NCBI GenBank assembly: GCA_964511405.1
Contig: CAZEFK010000012.1
Coordinates: forward strand, 1-51,419
Reading direction: 5' to 3'
DNA length: 51,419 bases
Source of the DNA: CAZEFK01 sp964511405
Lineage (GTDB): Bacteria > Pseudomonadota > Alphaproteobacteria > Elsterales > Elsteraceae
Under the pieces are notes generated by a model. It worked only from the letters and a program-made list of their open reading frames with translations, searched no databases and was not told the DNA's origin. This document shows positions 1-8,399 of the stretch, in pieces. Every line of letters begins with the position of its first letter. Positions within the stretch are counted from its first letter, which is position 1. The translations under genes and the position numbers were made by a program.

Positions 1-23
1 TGGACCTTCGCTCAAGTCCCTAA

Positions 24-1025
24 CGCGACAAAGGTGGCCTGAGAACAGCGCTTACCGTTGTCCAGCTACATGTTGATGCCGGCAAAGAGTCGGGCGGCCG
101 CCCTCGCCGCATACCCGCAAGTAGCTTACCTCGAACAATGCTGTCGAGGGTCAATAATGCTACAGAACATCGAACTTTGGTGCTTGCCCGTCAAGAGATG
201 ATGTCGTGGACTCAGCTGCAATTGGAGCCGTCCGCGCTCCGAGCTCCGGATGGATTCACATCACCGCATACAATAGCTTCGAATGGCGCGCACCTTCCCG
301 CAACCCTCTACCATTTGGCACAACAGGCAGAACAAGCGCGACAATACGGTGCCGAGGACATTTACACTCAAGTGGCAAACCGATTGGCCGAGCTAGTCGA
401 AAATGTCGCTTCGATCGGGATCGAGGTCGACGAAAAACGACAAGTCGTTAATATCGTAATGACCGATAAGCAAGGCACGCCGCATCTCGCCAGTGCCTTG
501 TCCGATGGAACACTGCGTTTCATGGCACTGACCGTGATGGAATCGGACCCCAGTCCGCGCGCACTCATTTGCCTGGAGGAACCGGAAAACGGAATGCATC
601 CGCAGCGGATTCCCGCGATGATTCGTCTTCTTCAGGATTTGGCGGTCGATACCGATGAGCCTGTTGGAGTCGATAATCCATTCCGCCAGGTAATCATCAA
701 TACGCATTCACCGTCCGTGGTGGCCGAAGTTCCAGATGATTCCCTCTTGCTCGCCGAGCCCACCCCAAAAATCGTGGGCGGAGAGCGTATTCACAGCCTT
801 TCGTTGCTTCCCCTACCCAACACCTGGCGGTCAAAGCTCGATCCTGCTATGCGAACGGTTCAGAAAGGTCATCTCTTGGCTTATTTAAATCCCATCCAGG
901 GGAGCCACGACGGTCTTTCTCATAATGGAGATTTGACTTCAAACGCACCGCGCGCAGCCCCGCGTCGGAGAGTGAAGGATCGAGACGACTTGCAAATGTT
1001 GCTTCCCGGCCTGGCGTCGGATTGA
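24..1025 (+). pseudogene. AAA/ABC-type ATPase, 3' part, 5' end missing or broken
   Basis: This is the C-terminal part of an AAA_21/OLD-like ABC-class ATPase. Counted from the ATG at 138 (295 residues), there is an ABC-type signature (LSDGTLRF, 121-128), a Walker B with paired catalytic acids (LICLEEPENGMHP, 143-155) and an H-loop (NTHSP, 188-192). No Walker A is present, although the family carries it near the N-terminus. The frame is open from 24, after an in-frame TAA at 21-23, and residues encoded before 138 still look family-like (PASSLPRT just before the ATG). The ATG at 138 is therefore probably internal. The window may start inside a gene with a frameshift or nonsense change near 20, or a gene continuing leftwards may be split. 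The next gene starts 12 bases after the stop. Base composition is much lower in GC than the rest of the window. Confidence 0.7.
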
Positions 1026-1037
1026 TGGATATCCTTA

Positions 1038-1700
1038 ATGCGCTTCACCTTAGTGACAGATGGATCTTCCGATACTGTTCTCCTTTATATTCTTGACTGG
1101 CTCCTCAAAAAGAGGAGCCGAGAATTGTTCGAAAGCACGTGGGCCGATCTCAGAGGGTATCGACCAGCGCCGCGAAGCCTTTCGGAGCGATTGAAAGCCG
1201 CGATGGAGCTTTATCCTTGTGACCTGCTTTTTGTCCACAGGGATGCCGAACGGTCGCCGCACGGTGACCGGGTCGCCGAGATCCGCGCCGCACTCCCTGT
1301 GGGTCTGGAACAGCCTGTCGTATGCGTCGTTCCGGTTCGTATGCAGGAGGCGTGGCTCCAGATTGACGAACAAGCTCTGCGAACGGCCGCCGGCCGCCCA
1401 CACGGAACAACGGCACTCGAATTTCCGGTACTAAGAGCGCTGGAAGCCGAACCCGACCCCAAGCGTTTGCTCCACGATTTGTTGCGCCGGGCAAGTGGCC
1501 TAACTGGACGTCGAGCAAAGCGATTCCGGCCAGACATACAAGCGCACCGATTGGCCGAGCTCATCGAAGACTACAGTCCGCTATTGCAATTGCAAGCATT
1601 TAAAGAGCTCGAGAGAGATCTGAACACAGCGTTGGCCGTTCTAGGGGCAGCTGCACAGCCTCAGAACGCCGCGACGGTCGGCCCTCAGAGGCGCTCGTGA
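1038..1700 (+). CDS. Toprim-like (DUF4276-type) partner of the upstream ATPase
   Basis: A 220-residue protein that starts 12 bases downstream of the ATPase stop, so the two are likely co-transcribed. The N-terminus (MRFTLVTDGSSD) resembles the acidic-Gly-x-x-Asp start of Toprim-like DUF4276/OLD nuclease domains. The block LLFVHRDAE at about residues 62-70 would supply a second acidic cluster, and VPVRMQEAWL at about 98-107 is a family-like motif. In known systems ATPases of this class paired with Toprim-type proteins act in anti-phage defence or as toxin-effector pairs; that role here is inference. The C-terminal 40 residues are unremarkable. Low GC matches the upstream gene, suggesting both arrived together. 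Confidence 0.6.
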   Translation: MRFTLVTDGSSDTVLLYILDWLLKKRSRELFESTWADLRGYRPAPRSLSERLKAAMELYPCDLLFVHRDAERSPHGDRVAEIRAALPVGLEQPVVCVVPVRMQEAWLQIDEQALRTAAGRPHGTTALEFPVLRALEAEPDPKRLLHDLLRRASGLTGRRAKRFRPDIQAHRLAELIEDYSPLLQLQAFKELERDLNTALAVLGAAAQPQNAATVGPQRRS

Positions 1701-1728
1701 AGAGATTTGGTCGCCCTGGCCGTATTCC

Positions 1729-1808
1729 GGCGGAGAGTTCCTCTTACATTCACCCGAAGAACAGCCTCTCTATCCATCGGTCGTAACTTAGCTTGGCGGC
1801 GAGTTCCT
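1729..1808 (+). repeat. Short direct repeat at the GC junction
   Basis: A 14-base unit (GGCGGAGAGTTCCT at 1729-1742) recurs with one mismatch at 1795-1808. It lies in the non-coding stretch where the low-GC left segment gives way to high-GC sequence, just upstream of the gabD ribosome binding site. It may be coincidental, or a remnant of an insertion or regulatory site. Confidence 0.3.
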
Positions 1809-1823
1809 AATCGGAGGCCGCCC

Positions 1824-3341
1824 ATGGATGCCGAGCCGCTCATGACCGCCCGCGCGCACCGGGCGCGCCCGGTGCGCCACGCCGCGCTAGACCGGCTGGC
1901 CGACCGCCGGCTGCTGCGCGAGCTGGCCTATGTCGACGGCAAATGGGTGGCGGCCGACGACGGTGCCACAATCCCGGTCCAGGACCCGGCGAGCGGCGGC
2001 GCCCTCGCCTGGGTGGCCCGGCTCGGCGCCAGCGCGGCAGACCATGCGGTGGGCGCGGCGGCGCGCGCCTTCCCCGGCTGGGCCGGCCTGCTGCCGCAGC
2101 AGCGCGCGGCGCTGTTGCGCGCCTGGCACCAGCAGATCATGGCGGCGCGTGACGACCTGGCGCTGCTGATCACGCTGGAGCAGGGCAAGCCGCTCGCCGA
2201 ATCCCTGGGCGAGATCGATTATGCCGCCTCGTTCGTCGAGTGGTACGCGGAGGAGGCGCGGCGGCTCAACGTCGAATCGGTGACCAGTCACCTCCCCGAC
2301 GCCGAGATGCTGGTGCGGCGCGAGCCGCTGGGGGTGGCCGCGGTGGTGACGCCGTGGAATTTCCCCTCGGCGATGCTGACCCGCAAGGCCGCCGCGGCGC
2401 TGGCCGCGGGCTGCACCGTGGTCGCCCACCCGTCGTCGCTCACCCCCTTGTCGGCCCTGGCGCTGGCGGAGCTGGCCGACCGGGCCGGGCTGCCGCCCGG
2501 CGCCTTCAATGTGGTGACCGGCGACGCCGAGCCGATCGTCGGCCTGATGTGCGCGGATCCGCGGGTGCGGGCCCTGAGCTTTACCGGATCGACCGAGGTC
2601 GGCCGGCTGATCGCCGAGCGCTGCGCCCCGGGCCTGAAGCGCCTGGTGCTGGAGCTCGGCGGCCACGCCCCCCTGCTGGTATTCGCCGACGCCGACCTGG
2701 GACGCGCGGTCGAGATCGCGGTTGCCGCCAAGTTCGCGACTTCCGGCCAGGACTGCCTGGCCGCCAACCGCATCCTGGTCGAGCGGGCGATCTATCCCGC
2801 GTTCTGCGCCGCCTTCGCCGCGCGGATCGCCGCGCTCGCCGTGGGCCCGGGCCTGGCGCCCGGGACCGAGATCGGCCCGCTGATGCACGCGCGCGCCCTG
2901 GCCAAGGTCGAAGCCCATGTCGCCGATGCCAAGGCGCGCGGCGCCCGCTGCCTCACCGGCGGCACCCGCCATCCGGCCGGCCCGCTGTTCTACGCGCCGA
3001 CCTTGCTGGCCGACGTCCCCGATGATGCCCTCGTCATGCGCGAGGAGACCTTCGGGCCGGTCGCGGCCGTGTCGCCGTTCGACGGCGAGGACGAGGCGGT
3101 CGGCCGCGCCAACGCCAGCGACTACGGCCTGGTCGCCTATGTCGTGACCCGCGACGGCGCCCGCAGCCTGCGGCTTGGCCGGCGCCTGGCCTACGGCATG
3201 ATCGCGGTCAACCGGGCCAAGCTGACCGGGCCGCCGGTGCCGTTCGGCGGGATCAAGCAGTCCGGCCTCGGCCGCGAAGGCGCCCGCCACGGCCTCGAGG
3301 CCTTCACCGAGCTCAAATATCTCTGCCTCGACCTCGCTTGA
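1824..3341 (+). CDS. gabD: NAD(P)-dependent succinate-semialdehyde dehydrogenase
   Basis: A 505-residue aldehyde dehydrogenase close to GabD in length and layout. It would oxidise succinate semialdehyde to succinate, the last step of GABA degradation, in the cytoplasm. Seen: TPWNF with Asn179, FTGSTEVGR at about 253-261, general base Glu277 in LELGG, catalytic Cys311 in GQDC, and Arg316 in the ANR block that in GabD contacts the substrate carboxylate. Start chosen at 1824 because TCGGAGG sits 6 bases upstream; an upstream TTG at 1707 would add a non-conserved leader. Odd: the cofactor-region Lys of the usual V-x-K-P motif is His202 (AHPSS), and LELGGN is LELGGH. The class III aminotransferase follows 19 bases after the stop. 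Confidence 0.88.
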   Translation: MDAEPLMTARAHRARPVRHAALDRLADRRLLRELAYVDGKWVAADDGATIPVQDPASGGALAWVARLGASAADHAVGAAARAFPGWAGLLPQQRAALLRAWHQQIMAARDDLALLITLEQGKPLAESLGEIDYAASFVEWYAEEARRLNVESVTSHLPDAEMLVRREPLGVAAVVTPWNFPSAMLTRKAAAALAAGCTVVAHPSSLTPLSALALAELADRAGLPPGAFNVVTGDAEPIVGLMCADPRVRALSFTGSTEVGRLIAERCAPGLKRLVLELGGHAPLLVFADADLGRAVEIAVAAKFATSGQDCLAANRILVERAIYPAFCAAFAARIAALAVGPGLAPGTEIGPLMHARALAKVEAHVADAKARGARCLTGGTRHPAGPLFYAPTLLADVPDDALVMREETFGPVAAVSPFDGEDEAVGRANASDYGLVAYVVTRDGARSLRLGRRLAYGMIAVNRAKLTGPPVPFGGIKQSGLGREGARHGLEAFTELKYLCLDLA

Positions 3342-3360
3342 ACACGCAAGGAGCCCTGCC

Positions 3361-4740
3361 ATGCCGGATCATGCCAACGACCTCGCGGCCTGGGACCGCG
3401 ATCATTTCTTCCATCCCTCGACCCATATGGGCGCGCATGCGCGCGGCGAGCTGCCCAACCGCATCATCGCCGGCGGCGAGGGCGTGCACATCGTCGACCG
3501 CGACGGCCGGCGCAGCCTGGACGCCTTCGCCGGCCTCTATTGCGTGAATGTGGGCTACGGCCGGCGGGAGATCGCCGACGCCATCGCCGAGCAGGCGCGC
3601 CGGCTGCCCTACTACCACGCCTATGTCGGCCACGGCAGCGAGCCCTCGATCCAGCTGGCGCGCATGATCGTCGAGCGGGCGCCCGCGGGCATGAGCCGCG
3701 TCTATTTCGGGCTGTCCGGCTCCGATGCCAACGAGACCAACATCAAGCTGGTCTGGTACTACAACAACGTCCTGGGCCGGCCGGAGAAGAAGAAGATCAT
3801 CTCGCGCTGGCGCGGCTATCACGGCTCGGGCGTGATGACCGGCAGCCTGACCGGGCTCAAGGTCTTCCACGACGCCTTCGACCTGCCGCGGCCGCCGGTC
3901 CTCCACACCGAGGCGCCCTATTACTTCCGCCGCGCCGACCGCGGCCAGACCGAGGCGGCGTTCAGCCGGTTCTGCGCCGAGCAACTGGAGGCGCTGATCC
4001 AGGCCGAAGGGCCCGACACCATCGCCGCCTTCATCGGCGAGCCGGTGCTGGGCACCGGCGGCATCGTGCCGCCGCCCGACGGCTACTGGGCGGCCATCCA
4101 GGCCGTGCTGGCGCGCCACGACATCCTGCTGATCGCCGACGAGGTCGTCACCGGCTTCGGGCGCCTGGGCACCATGTTCGGCGCCGACCGCTACGGTCTC
4201 AAGCCCGACTTGATCACCATCGCCAAGGGCCTGACCTCGGCCTACGCGCCCTTGTCGGGCGTGATCGTATCGGACCGGGTCTGGCGCGTGCTGGAGCGCG
4301 GGTCGGACAAGCTGGGCCCGATCGGCCATGGCTGGACCTACTCCGCCCATCCGCTGTGCGCCGCCGCCGGCGTCGCCAACCTGGAGCTGATCGACCGGCT
4401 GGACCTGGTGCGCAACGCCGCGGAGGTCGGCGCCTATCTCACCCGCACCCTGGCCGACGCCCTGGCCGACCATCCGATCGTCGGCGATGTCCGCGGCGCC
4501 GGCATGCTGGCCGCCATCGAGTTCGTGGCCGACAAGGCCGACCGGGTGTTCTTCGACCCGGCGCTCAAGGTCGGGGCGCGCATCGCCGCCGCCACGCTGG
4601 AGCGCGGGGTGATCGCCCGGGCCATGCCCGAGGGCGACATCCTGGGCTTCGCGCCGCCCCTGTGCCTTACCCGCGAGGAGGCCGACACCGTGGTCGGCGC
4701 GGTTGCCGGCGCGGTTGGCGCCGTCGCGGCCGCGCTGTGA
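3361..4740 (+). CDS. Class III (omega-amino acid type) aminotransferase
   Basis: A 459-residue PLP enzyme of the class III aminotransferase family. Seen: G(L)SGSDANE at about 117-125 (phosphate-binding region), RGYHG at 151-155 (ring-stacking region), LLIADEVVTGFGR with Asp260 contacting the pyridine nitrogen, and ITIAKGLTSAYAPLSG with Schiff-base Lys289. Placement directly behind a succinate-semialdehyde dehydrogenase suggests that GABA, beta-alanine or a related omega-amino acid is the donor, with pyruvate or 2-oxoglutarate as acceptor. The exact substrate cannot be read from sequence. An alternative is putrescine or taurine-type transamination. It is the middle gene of a three-gene plus-strand operon. 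Confidence 0.87.
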   Translation: MPDHANDLAAWDRDHFFHPSTHMGAHARGELPNRIIAGGEGVHIVDRDGRRSLDAFAGLYCVNVGYGRREIADAIAEQARRLPYYHAYVGHGSEPSIQLARMIVERAPAGMSRVYFGLSGSDANETNIKLVWYYNNVLGRPEKKKIISRWRGYHGSGVMTGSLTGLKVFHDAFDLPRPPVLHTEAPYYFRRADRGQTEAAFSRFCAEQLEALIQAEGPDTIAAFIGEPVLGTGGIVPPPDGYWAAIQAVLARHDILLIADEVVTGFGRLGTMFGADRYGLKPDLITIAKGLTSAYAPLSGVIVSDRVWRVLERGSDKLGPIGHGWTYSAHPLCAAAGVANLELIDRLDLVRNAAEVGAYLTRTLADALADHPIVGDVRGAGMLAAIEFVADKADRVFFDPALKVGARIAAATLERGVIARAMPEGDILGFAPPLCLTREEADTVVGAVAGAVGAVAAAL

Positions 4741-4745
4741 CCGCC

Positions 4746-5885
4746 ATGCCGCATCCCGCCACCATGGCCGCCGTGCTGCTGACCGGCCATGGCGGCCCCG
4801 ACCGGCTGGTCTATCGCCGCGACGTGCCGGTGCCGGTCCCCGCCGCCGGCGAGGTGCTGGTCGAGGTCGCAGCCTGCGGCATGAACAACACCGACGTCTG
4901 GGTGCGCGAAGGCGCCTACGGCACCGAAACCGACCCGGCCGCGGTCTCGACCTGGCGCCGCCAAGGCTCGACCCTGACCTTCCCGCGCATCCAGGGCACC
5001 GACATCGTCGGCCGCGTGGCCGCGGTCGGCGCGGGCGTGCCGGCCGGCCGCATCGGCGAACGGGTCATGGTCGATTTCAGCATCTACAATACCGAGGGCG
5101 ACAGCCTGGCCGAGATCGACTACATCGGCCACGGCCGCGACGGCGGCTATGCCGAGTATGCGGCGGTGCCGGCGGACCACGCCCACGCCGTGCAGGCACC
5201 GCTCAGCGACGCCGAGCTCGCCACCTTCTGCTGCGCCTACCTGACGGCCGAGCACATGCTCGACCGCGCCGCCGTCATTGCCGGCGAACGGGTGCTGGTC
5301 ACCGGCGCATCCGGCGGCGTGGGCTCGGCGCTGGTGCAGCTGTGCCGCGCGCGCGGCGCCATTCCCTATGCCGTGGTCGGGGCCGGCAAGGCTGATGCGG
5401 TGGCCGAGCTGGGGGCCGAGGCGGTGATCACCCGCGGCGACGGCGACCTGGCCGGGTCGGTGGCGCGCGCGACGGGCGGGCGGGCGATCGACGTCGTGGC
5501 CGACGTGGTCGCCGGGCCGCTGTTCAACGACCTGCTGCGCATCCTGCGCCCCGAGGGGCGGTACACCACCGCCGGCGCCATCGCCGGCCCGGTGGTCCAG
5601 CTCGACCTGCGCACGCTGTATCTCAAGCACCTCCAGCTGCACGGCTCGTCCCAGGGGACGCGCGGCGCGTTCCGCCGGCTGCTCGGCTACATCGAAGCCG
5701 GCCGCATCCGCCCGGCGCTGGCCGGAGTCTACCCGCTGTCGGAGTTCCACCGCGCCCAAGCCGACTTCATCGCCAAGGGCTTCGTCGGCAAGCTGGTCGT
5801 GGCGCCCGACCAGCGCCTGGAGGCGGCGTGCCGGCGGCCGACGTCCGGCGGGTGCGACCGTCAGTCCAGCTCGTGGACGGCGTAG
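4746..5885 (+). CDS. MDR-family (quinone oxidoreductase/alcohol dehydrogenase-like) oxidoreductase
   Basis: A 379-residue medium-chain dehydrogenase/reductase. Seen: N-terminal GroES-like domain with ACGMNNTDVWVREG at about 36-49; QGTDIVGRVAAVG where zinc ADHs have GHE, so the catalytic zinc site is probably absent; and the Rossmann motif GASGGVGSALVQ at about 185-196. Substrate unknown; it would reduce or oxidise an intermediate of the same pathway as the two upstream genes. The ATG at 4746 lies 5 bases after the aminotransferase stop. The last 25 bases overlap the 3' end of the convergent MarR gene, and the final ~24 residues look like a non-conserved extension. Confidence 0.82.
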   Translation: MPHPATMAAVLLTGHGGPDRLVYRRDVPVPVPAAGEVLVEVAACGMNNTDVWVREGAYGTETDPAAVSTWRRQGSTLTFPRIQGTDIVGRVAAVGAGVPAGRIGERVMVDFSIYNTEGDSLAEIDYIGHGRDGGYAEYAAVPADHAHAVQAPLSDAELATFCCAYLTAEHMLDRAAVIAGERVLVTGASGGVGSALVQLCRARGAIPYAVVGAGKADAVAELGAEAVITRGDGDLAGSVARATGGRAIDVVADVVAGPLFNDLLRILRPEGRYTTAGAIAGPVVQLDLRTLYLKHLQLHGSSQGTRGAFRRLLGYIEAGRIRPALAGVYPLSEFHRAQADFIAKGFVGKLVVAPDQRLEAACRRPTSGGCDRQSSSWTA

Positions 5886-6376
5886 CGCATGAGCTCGGTC
5901 CAGGTCCGCTCGACGCGCCGGAGCGTCCGGTAAGCCTGCTCCAGGTCGCGCGATCCGGCGCCGTCGGCAGCCAGGGAGTCGGCCTGGTCCTCCTCCCAGG
6001 CCCGCAGATGGTCGACCAGCGCCTGGCCCTTGGGCGCCAGGCGCAGCCGCGCCACGCGCCGGTCGCGCTGCGACGTGCTGCGGTCGACATAGCCGGCTTC
6101 GATCAGGTGCTTCAGGTTGTACGACGCGTTGGAGCCCAGATAGTAGCCGCGCTCGACCAGGCCGCGCACCGACAGCTCGTCCCGGCCCAGCGCCATCAGC
6201 ATCACCGCCTGGGCCGGGCTGATGTCGTCGGCGCCCAGACGCCCGACCTCGACCCGCACCAGGTCCAGATAGCGGCGATGCATGCGCTCGACCATGCGGA
6301 CCAGGTCCGAGAACAGGGCGCCCCCCGCCACCGGAGGCGTCGGCGTGTCCAGGCCAAAGATGGCGTCAGCGGTCAT
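5861..6376 (-). CDS. MarR-family transcriptional regulator
   Basis: A 171-residue winged-helix regulator. A recognition-helix region (GSNASYNLKHLIEAGYV, about 90-106) is followed by the wing SQRDRRVARLRLAPKG. That layout resembles the alphaproteobacterial LdtR-like branch of MarR, an impression without alignment. It lies convergent to the GABA-type operon, overlapping its end by 25 bases, so it need not regulate it. Start taken at the ATG at 6376 (MTADAIFG); an open frame extends to 6586 but the extra residues are low-quality, Arg-rich leader. An AT-rich upstream region with an inverted repeat could be its own operator. Confidence 0.85.
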   Translation of the reverse strand: MTADAIFGLDTPTPPVAGGALFSDLVRMVERMHRRYLDLVRVEVGRLGADDISPAQAVMLMALGRDELSVRGLVERGYYLGSNASYNLKHLIEAGYVDRSTSQRDRRVARLRLAPKGQALVDHLRAWEEDQADSLAADGAGSRDLEQAYRTLRRVERTWTELMRYAVHELD

Positions 6377-6436
6377 GCGTAATCCTGTTTTGATTGAGCG
6401 CCGAAGTGGGCCGGCTTTGGAGCGAATATCTTGGGA

Positions 6437-6465
6437 AAGAATTACGGTTCTCTTGACAAATTCTT
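6437..6465. promoter_or_regulatory. Candidate operator upstream of the MarR gene
   Basis: The inverted repeat AAGAATT (6437-6443) / AATTCTT (6459-6465) has a 15-base spacer, which puts half-site centres two helical turns apart. It is in an AT-rich island about 60-90 bases upstream of the MarR start. The geometry suits a dimeric regulator, but the AT-rich background makes chance likely. Confidence 0.3.
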
Positions 6466-6597
6466 CCAGTTGACCCGAATTTTCTTTAAATTTGACCACG
6501 ACGCCGGGCCGCCGGCGCGGCAACCGCCGGCCGCTACGACGGGCTGCACGTGTGGGCAGACAATCCCGGCCGAAACGGCCGGCCAAGCGGGACCCGG

Positions 6598-7749
6598 TCA
6601 GATGATGGTCGGGCCGAACAGCGAGCTGTTGTGGGACGAATTGAGTATGCTCTGCAGGGTCAGCACCAGCAGCTCAGAGGACAACACCGACAGCGACTGG
6701 TTCTGGGCCGTGAGGTTCGACAGCGCCGGGTTCTGCGAGAACGGCGCCAGGTTCTGCGGCGCCACGGTGGCGCCGGGCACCGGCTGCAGCTTGATCGGCT
6801 GGACCGTGCCGCCCGAGGAGTTGGTGACGCTGAAGAAGTTCACGGCCGTACCGCCATTGTACAGCGTGATCTCCTGGACCGTGGCGCCGACGTTGGCGCC
6901 GTTGGTCACATAGAGCTGCGTGACCGGCAGCTGGACACTATTGGCGTTGTACACCGCGGGTAGCGTGACGGCGCCGGCGGGCGCCGTGGTGGTCAATACC
7001 GGGTTGCTGCCGGTGAGCAGCGCGGCCGCGTCCGTCGCCTGGGTCTCGAAATAGACGAGCGCACCCGTGGTGGTTTTGACCGCGATGGTGTTGACCGGAT
7101 TGCCCAGCAGGTCGGTGTTGTTGGTGACCTGGATCGCCGCCCCGGTCGAGTCGACGAAGAGCTGGGTCGACGTGGCGCCGGTCGGGCCCGCCACCGCTGA
7201 CAGCGCCCGGCCGGTCGAATCCACCTGGCTGTAGAAGGTGGTCAGCGCCCCGAACTGGTTCTTCAGGCTGACCGCGATCACGGCGCCGCCGGCGTTGTCG
7301 TAGTAGGTGGTGACCGGCACGACCGAGCCGTTGGCGTCGACGATGGTCGGTGTCGTCGGCAGCGTCGTTCCCGAGGGCGGCGTCGTGGTCAGGCCCGGCA
7401 GGCCGCCCGGCGGCGCGGTCTGGAAGCCGACCGTCTGCCCGCTCGAGGTCTTGAACTGGGCGGTCGAGACGACATTACCGGAGCCATCGACAGCGGTGCC
7501 GACCGAGACCGGGTGGTTCTGGGTGTCGGTGAGGACGCTGCCGCTCGCGGCGGACGCCTGCGACAGCGCGCTCGATTGGTTGGGCGACAGGAACAGCGAC
7601 AGCAGGCTTTGCGCCAGCACCACCGATGCGTTGTTGTTCTGGCTAAGCGCCGCAAACGCCGTCGGCTGCGACTGCGCGAAGTTCAATTCGAGCGCGAGCT
7701 GGGTCAGCGGATCGATGCTGCCGAAAAGGCTGGTGATCCCGGTCGTCAT
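6598..7749 (-). CDS. Hypothetical Ser/Thr/Val/Asn-rich protein with degenerate internal repeats
   Basis: A 383-residue protein of no family I recognise. It has no signal peptide or membrane segment, almost no charged residues and high Thr/Ser/Ala/Val/Asn/Gly. The centre contains four loosely repeated units of about 40-50 residues, each with a start like V-D-x-x-G-x-x-V and an ending of beta-type residues with F/Y (units near VDGSGNVV, VDANGSVV, VDSTGAAI and YNANSVQL). This looks like a beta-rich, surface- or phage-tail-like solenoid. The N-terminus (SLFGSIDPLTQLALELNFAQSQ) and C-terminus (LLVLTLQSILN) are helical. Start at 7749 is favoured because AAGGGG lies 6 bases upstream; an ATG at 7755 has no usable spacing. 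Confidence 0.6.
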   Translation of the reverse strand: MTTGITSLFGSIDPLTQLALELNFAQSQPTAFAALSQNNNASVVLAQSLLSLFLSPNQSSALSQASAASGSVLTDTQNHPVSVGTAVDGSGNVVSTAQFKTSSGQTVGFQTAPPGGLPGLTTTPPSGTTLPTTPTIVDANGSVVPVTTYYDNAGGAVIAVSLKNQFGALTTFYSQVDSTGRALSAVAGPTGATSTQLFVDSTGAAIQVTNNTDLLGNPVNTIAVKTTTGALVYFETQATDAAALLTGSNPVLTTTAPAGAVTLPAVYNANSVQLPVTQLYVTNGANVGATVQEITLYNGGTAVNFFSVTNSSGGTVQPIKLQPVPGATVAPQNLAPFSQNPALSNLTAQNQSLSVLSSELLVLTLQSILNSSHNSSLFGPTII

Positions 7750-7986
7750 GCCCATCCCCTTTTGCGGAAGGCGGCGCCTTCGCCGATGGTCCGGGCGGCC
7801 GGACGCTTTTGGCGAATCTTCGAGGCAATCATGCCATAGCCGTCAGCTCCGGAGAAGCGGCAGCGGCCGTGCGCGCCGGTCGCAGCGAGCCGCGGACAGC
7901 CGCAAACCGGCAACCATCCATTAACCCATTTCCGCGCAAGTTTAGCCATCGGCAGCCTGCCTGCCGGCCGTTGTGGGACCACAGCC

Positions 7987-8349
7987 ATGGGCCTGAAGGG
8001 GCTCGCGATCCTGATCGCCGCCGGAGCCGTCTCGGTTGCGCCGGCGGCGGCCGACGACAGCAGCAACCTGCTCAAGACCGCCCTGCCCTACTGGAAGATC
8101 GGCGAGCTCGACAAGGGCCTGAGCCGCCAGTGCAGCGTCGGCAAGTTCAACCAGCGCATGCCGTATCAGTTCACGGCCCATTTCGACGGGCTGACCGGTG
8201 CCGCCCTGCTGGGCGGCGCCAAGGGCTCCGGCCTCAACCTGTCGGACCCGCTCGGCCTGGCCGACCCGGCCTACGACTACTGGTTCTATCGGGATGGCAC
8301 GCCGCTGTGCGAGGTCTTCCGCGCGCCGGTGCGCAAGCCCGCCCGGTAA
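7987..8349 (+). CDS. Small exported hypothetical protein
   Basis: A 120-residue protein with a clear Sec signal peptide: MGLKG, a hydrophobic stretch LAILIAAGAVSVAPAAA, then probable cleavage before DDSS at about residue 23. The mature part is about 97 residues with two cysteines (QCSVGK and PLCEVF) that could form one disulphide in the periplasm. I do not recognise the family. It precedes the SCO1-like gene on the same strand with a gap of 50 bases. The ribosome binding site is weak. Confidence 0.6.
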   Translation: MGLKGLAILIAAGAVSVAPAAADDSSNLLKTALPYWKIGELDKGLSRQCSVGKFNQRMPYQFTAHFDGLTGAALLGGAKGSGLNLSDPLGLADPAYDYWFYRDGTPLCEVFRAPVRKPAR

Positions 8350-8399
8350 AAAACGTCGCGCCGATTGCCGGCGGCGCCGGCCGGCGCTATCGATGCCGG

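Noticed and set aside
1707..1823. TTG-initiated N-terminal extension of gabD
   Set aside because: The added residues do not resemble the family, and the TCGGAGG ribosome binding site clearly serves the ATG at 1824.
1887..3362. Long open frame (491 codons) antisense to gabD
   Set aside because: High-GC shadow: composition is Arg/Gly/Ala/Gln-rich with no recognisable motif, and the sense strand encodes a clear enzyme.
3540..5885. Apparent 781-residue fusion upstream of the MDR oxidoreductase
   Set aside because: The first 400 residues are an out-of-frame read of the aminotransferase; the real start is the ATG at 4746.
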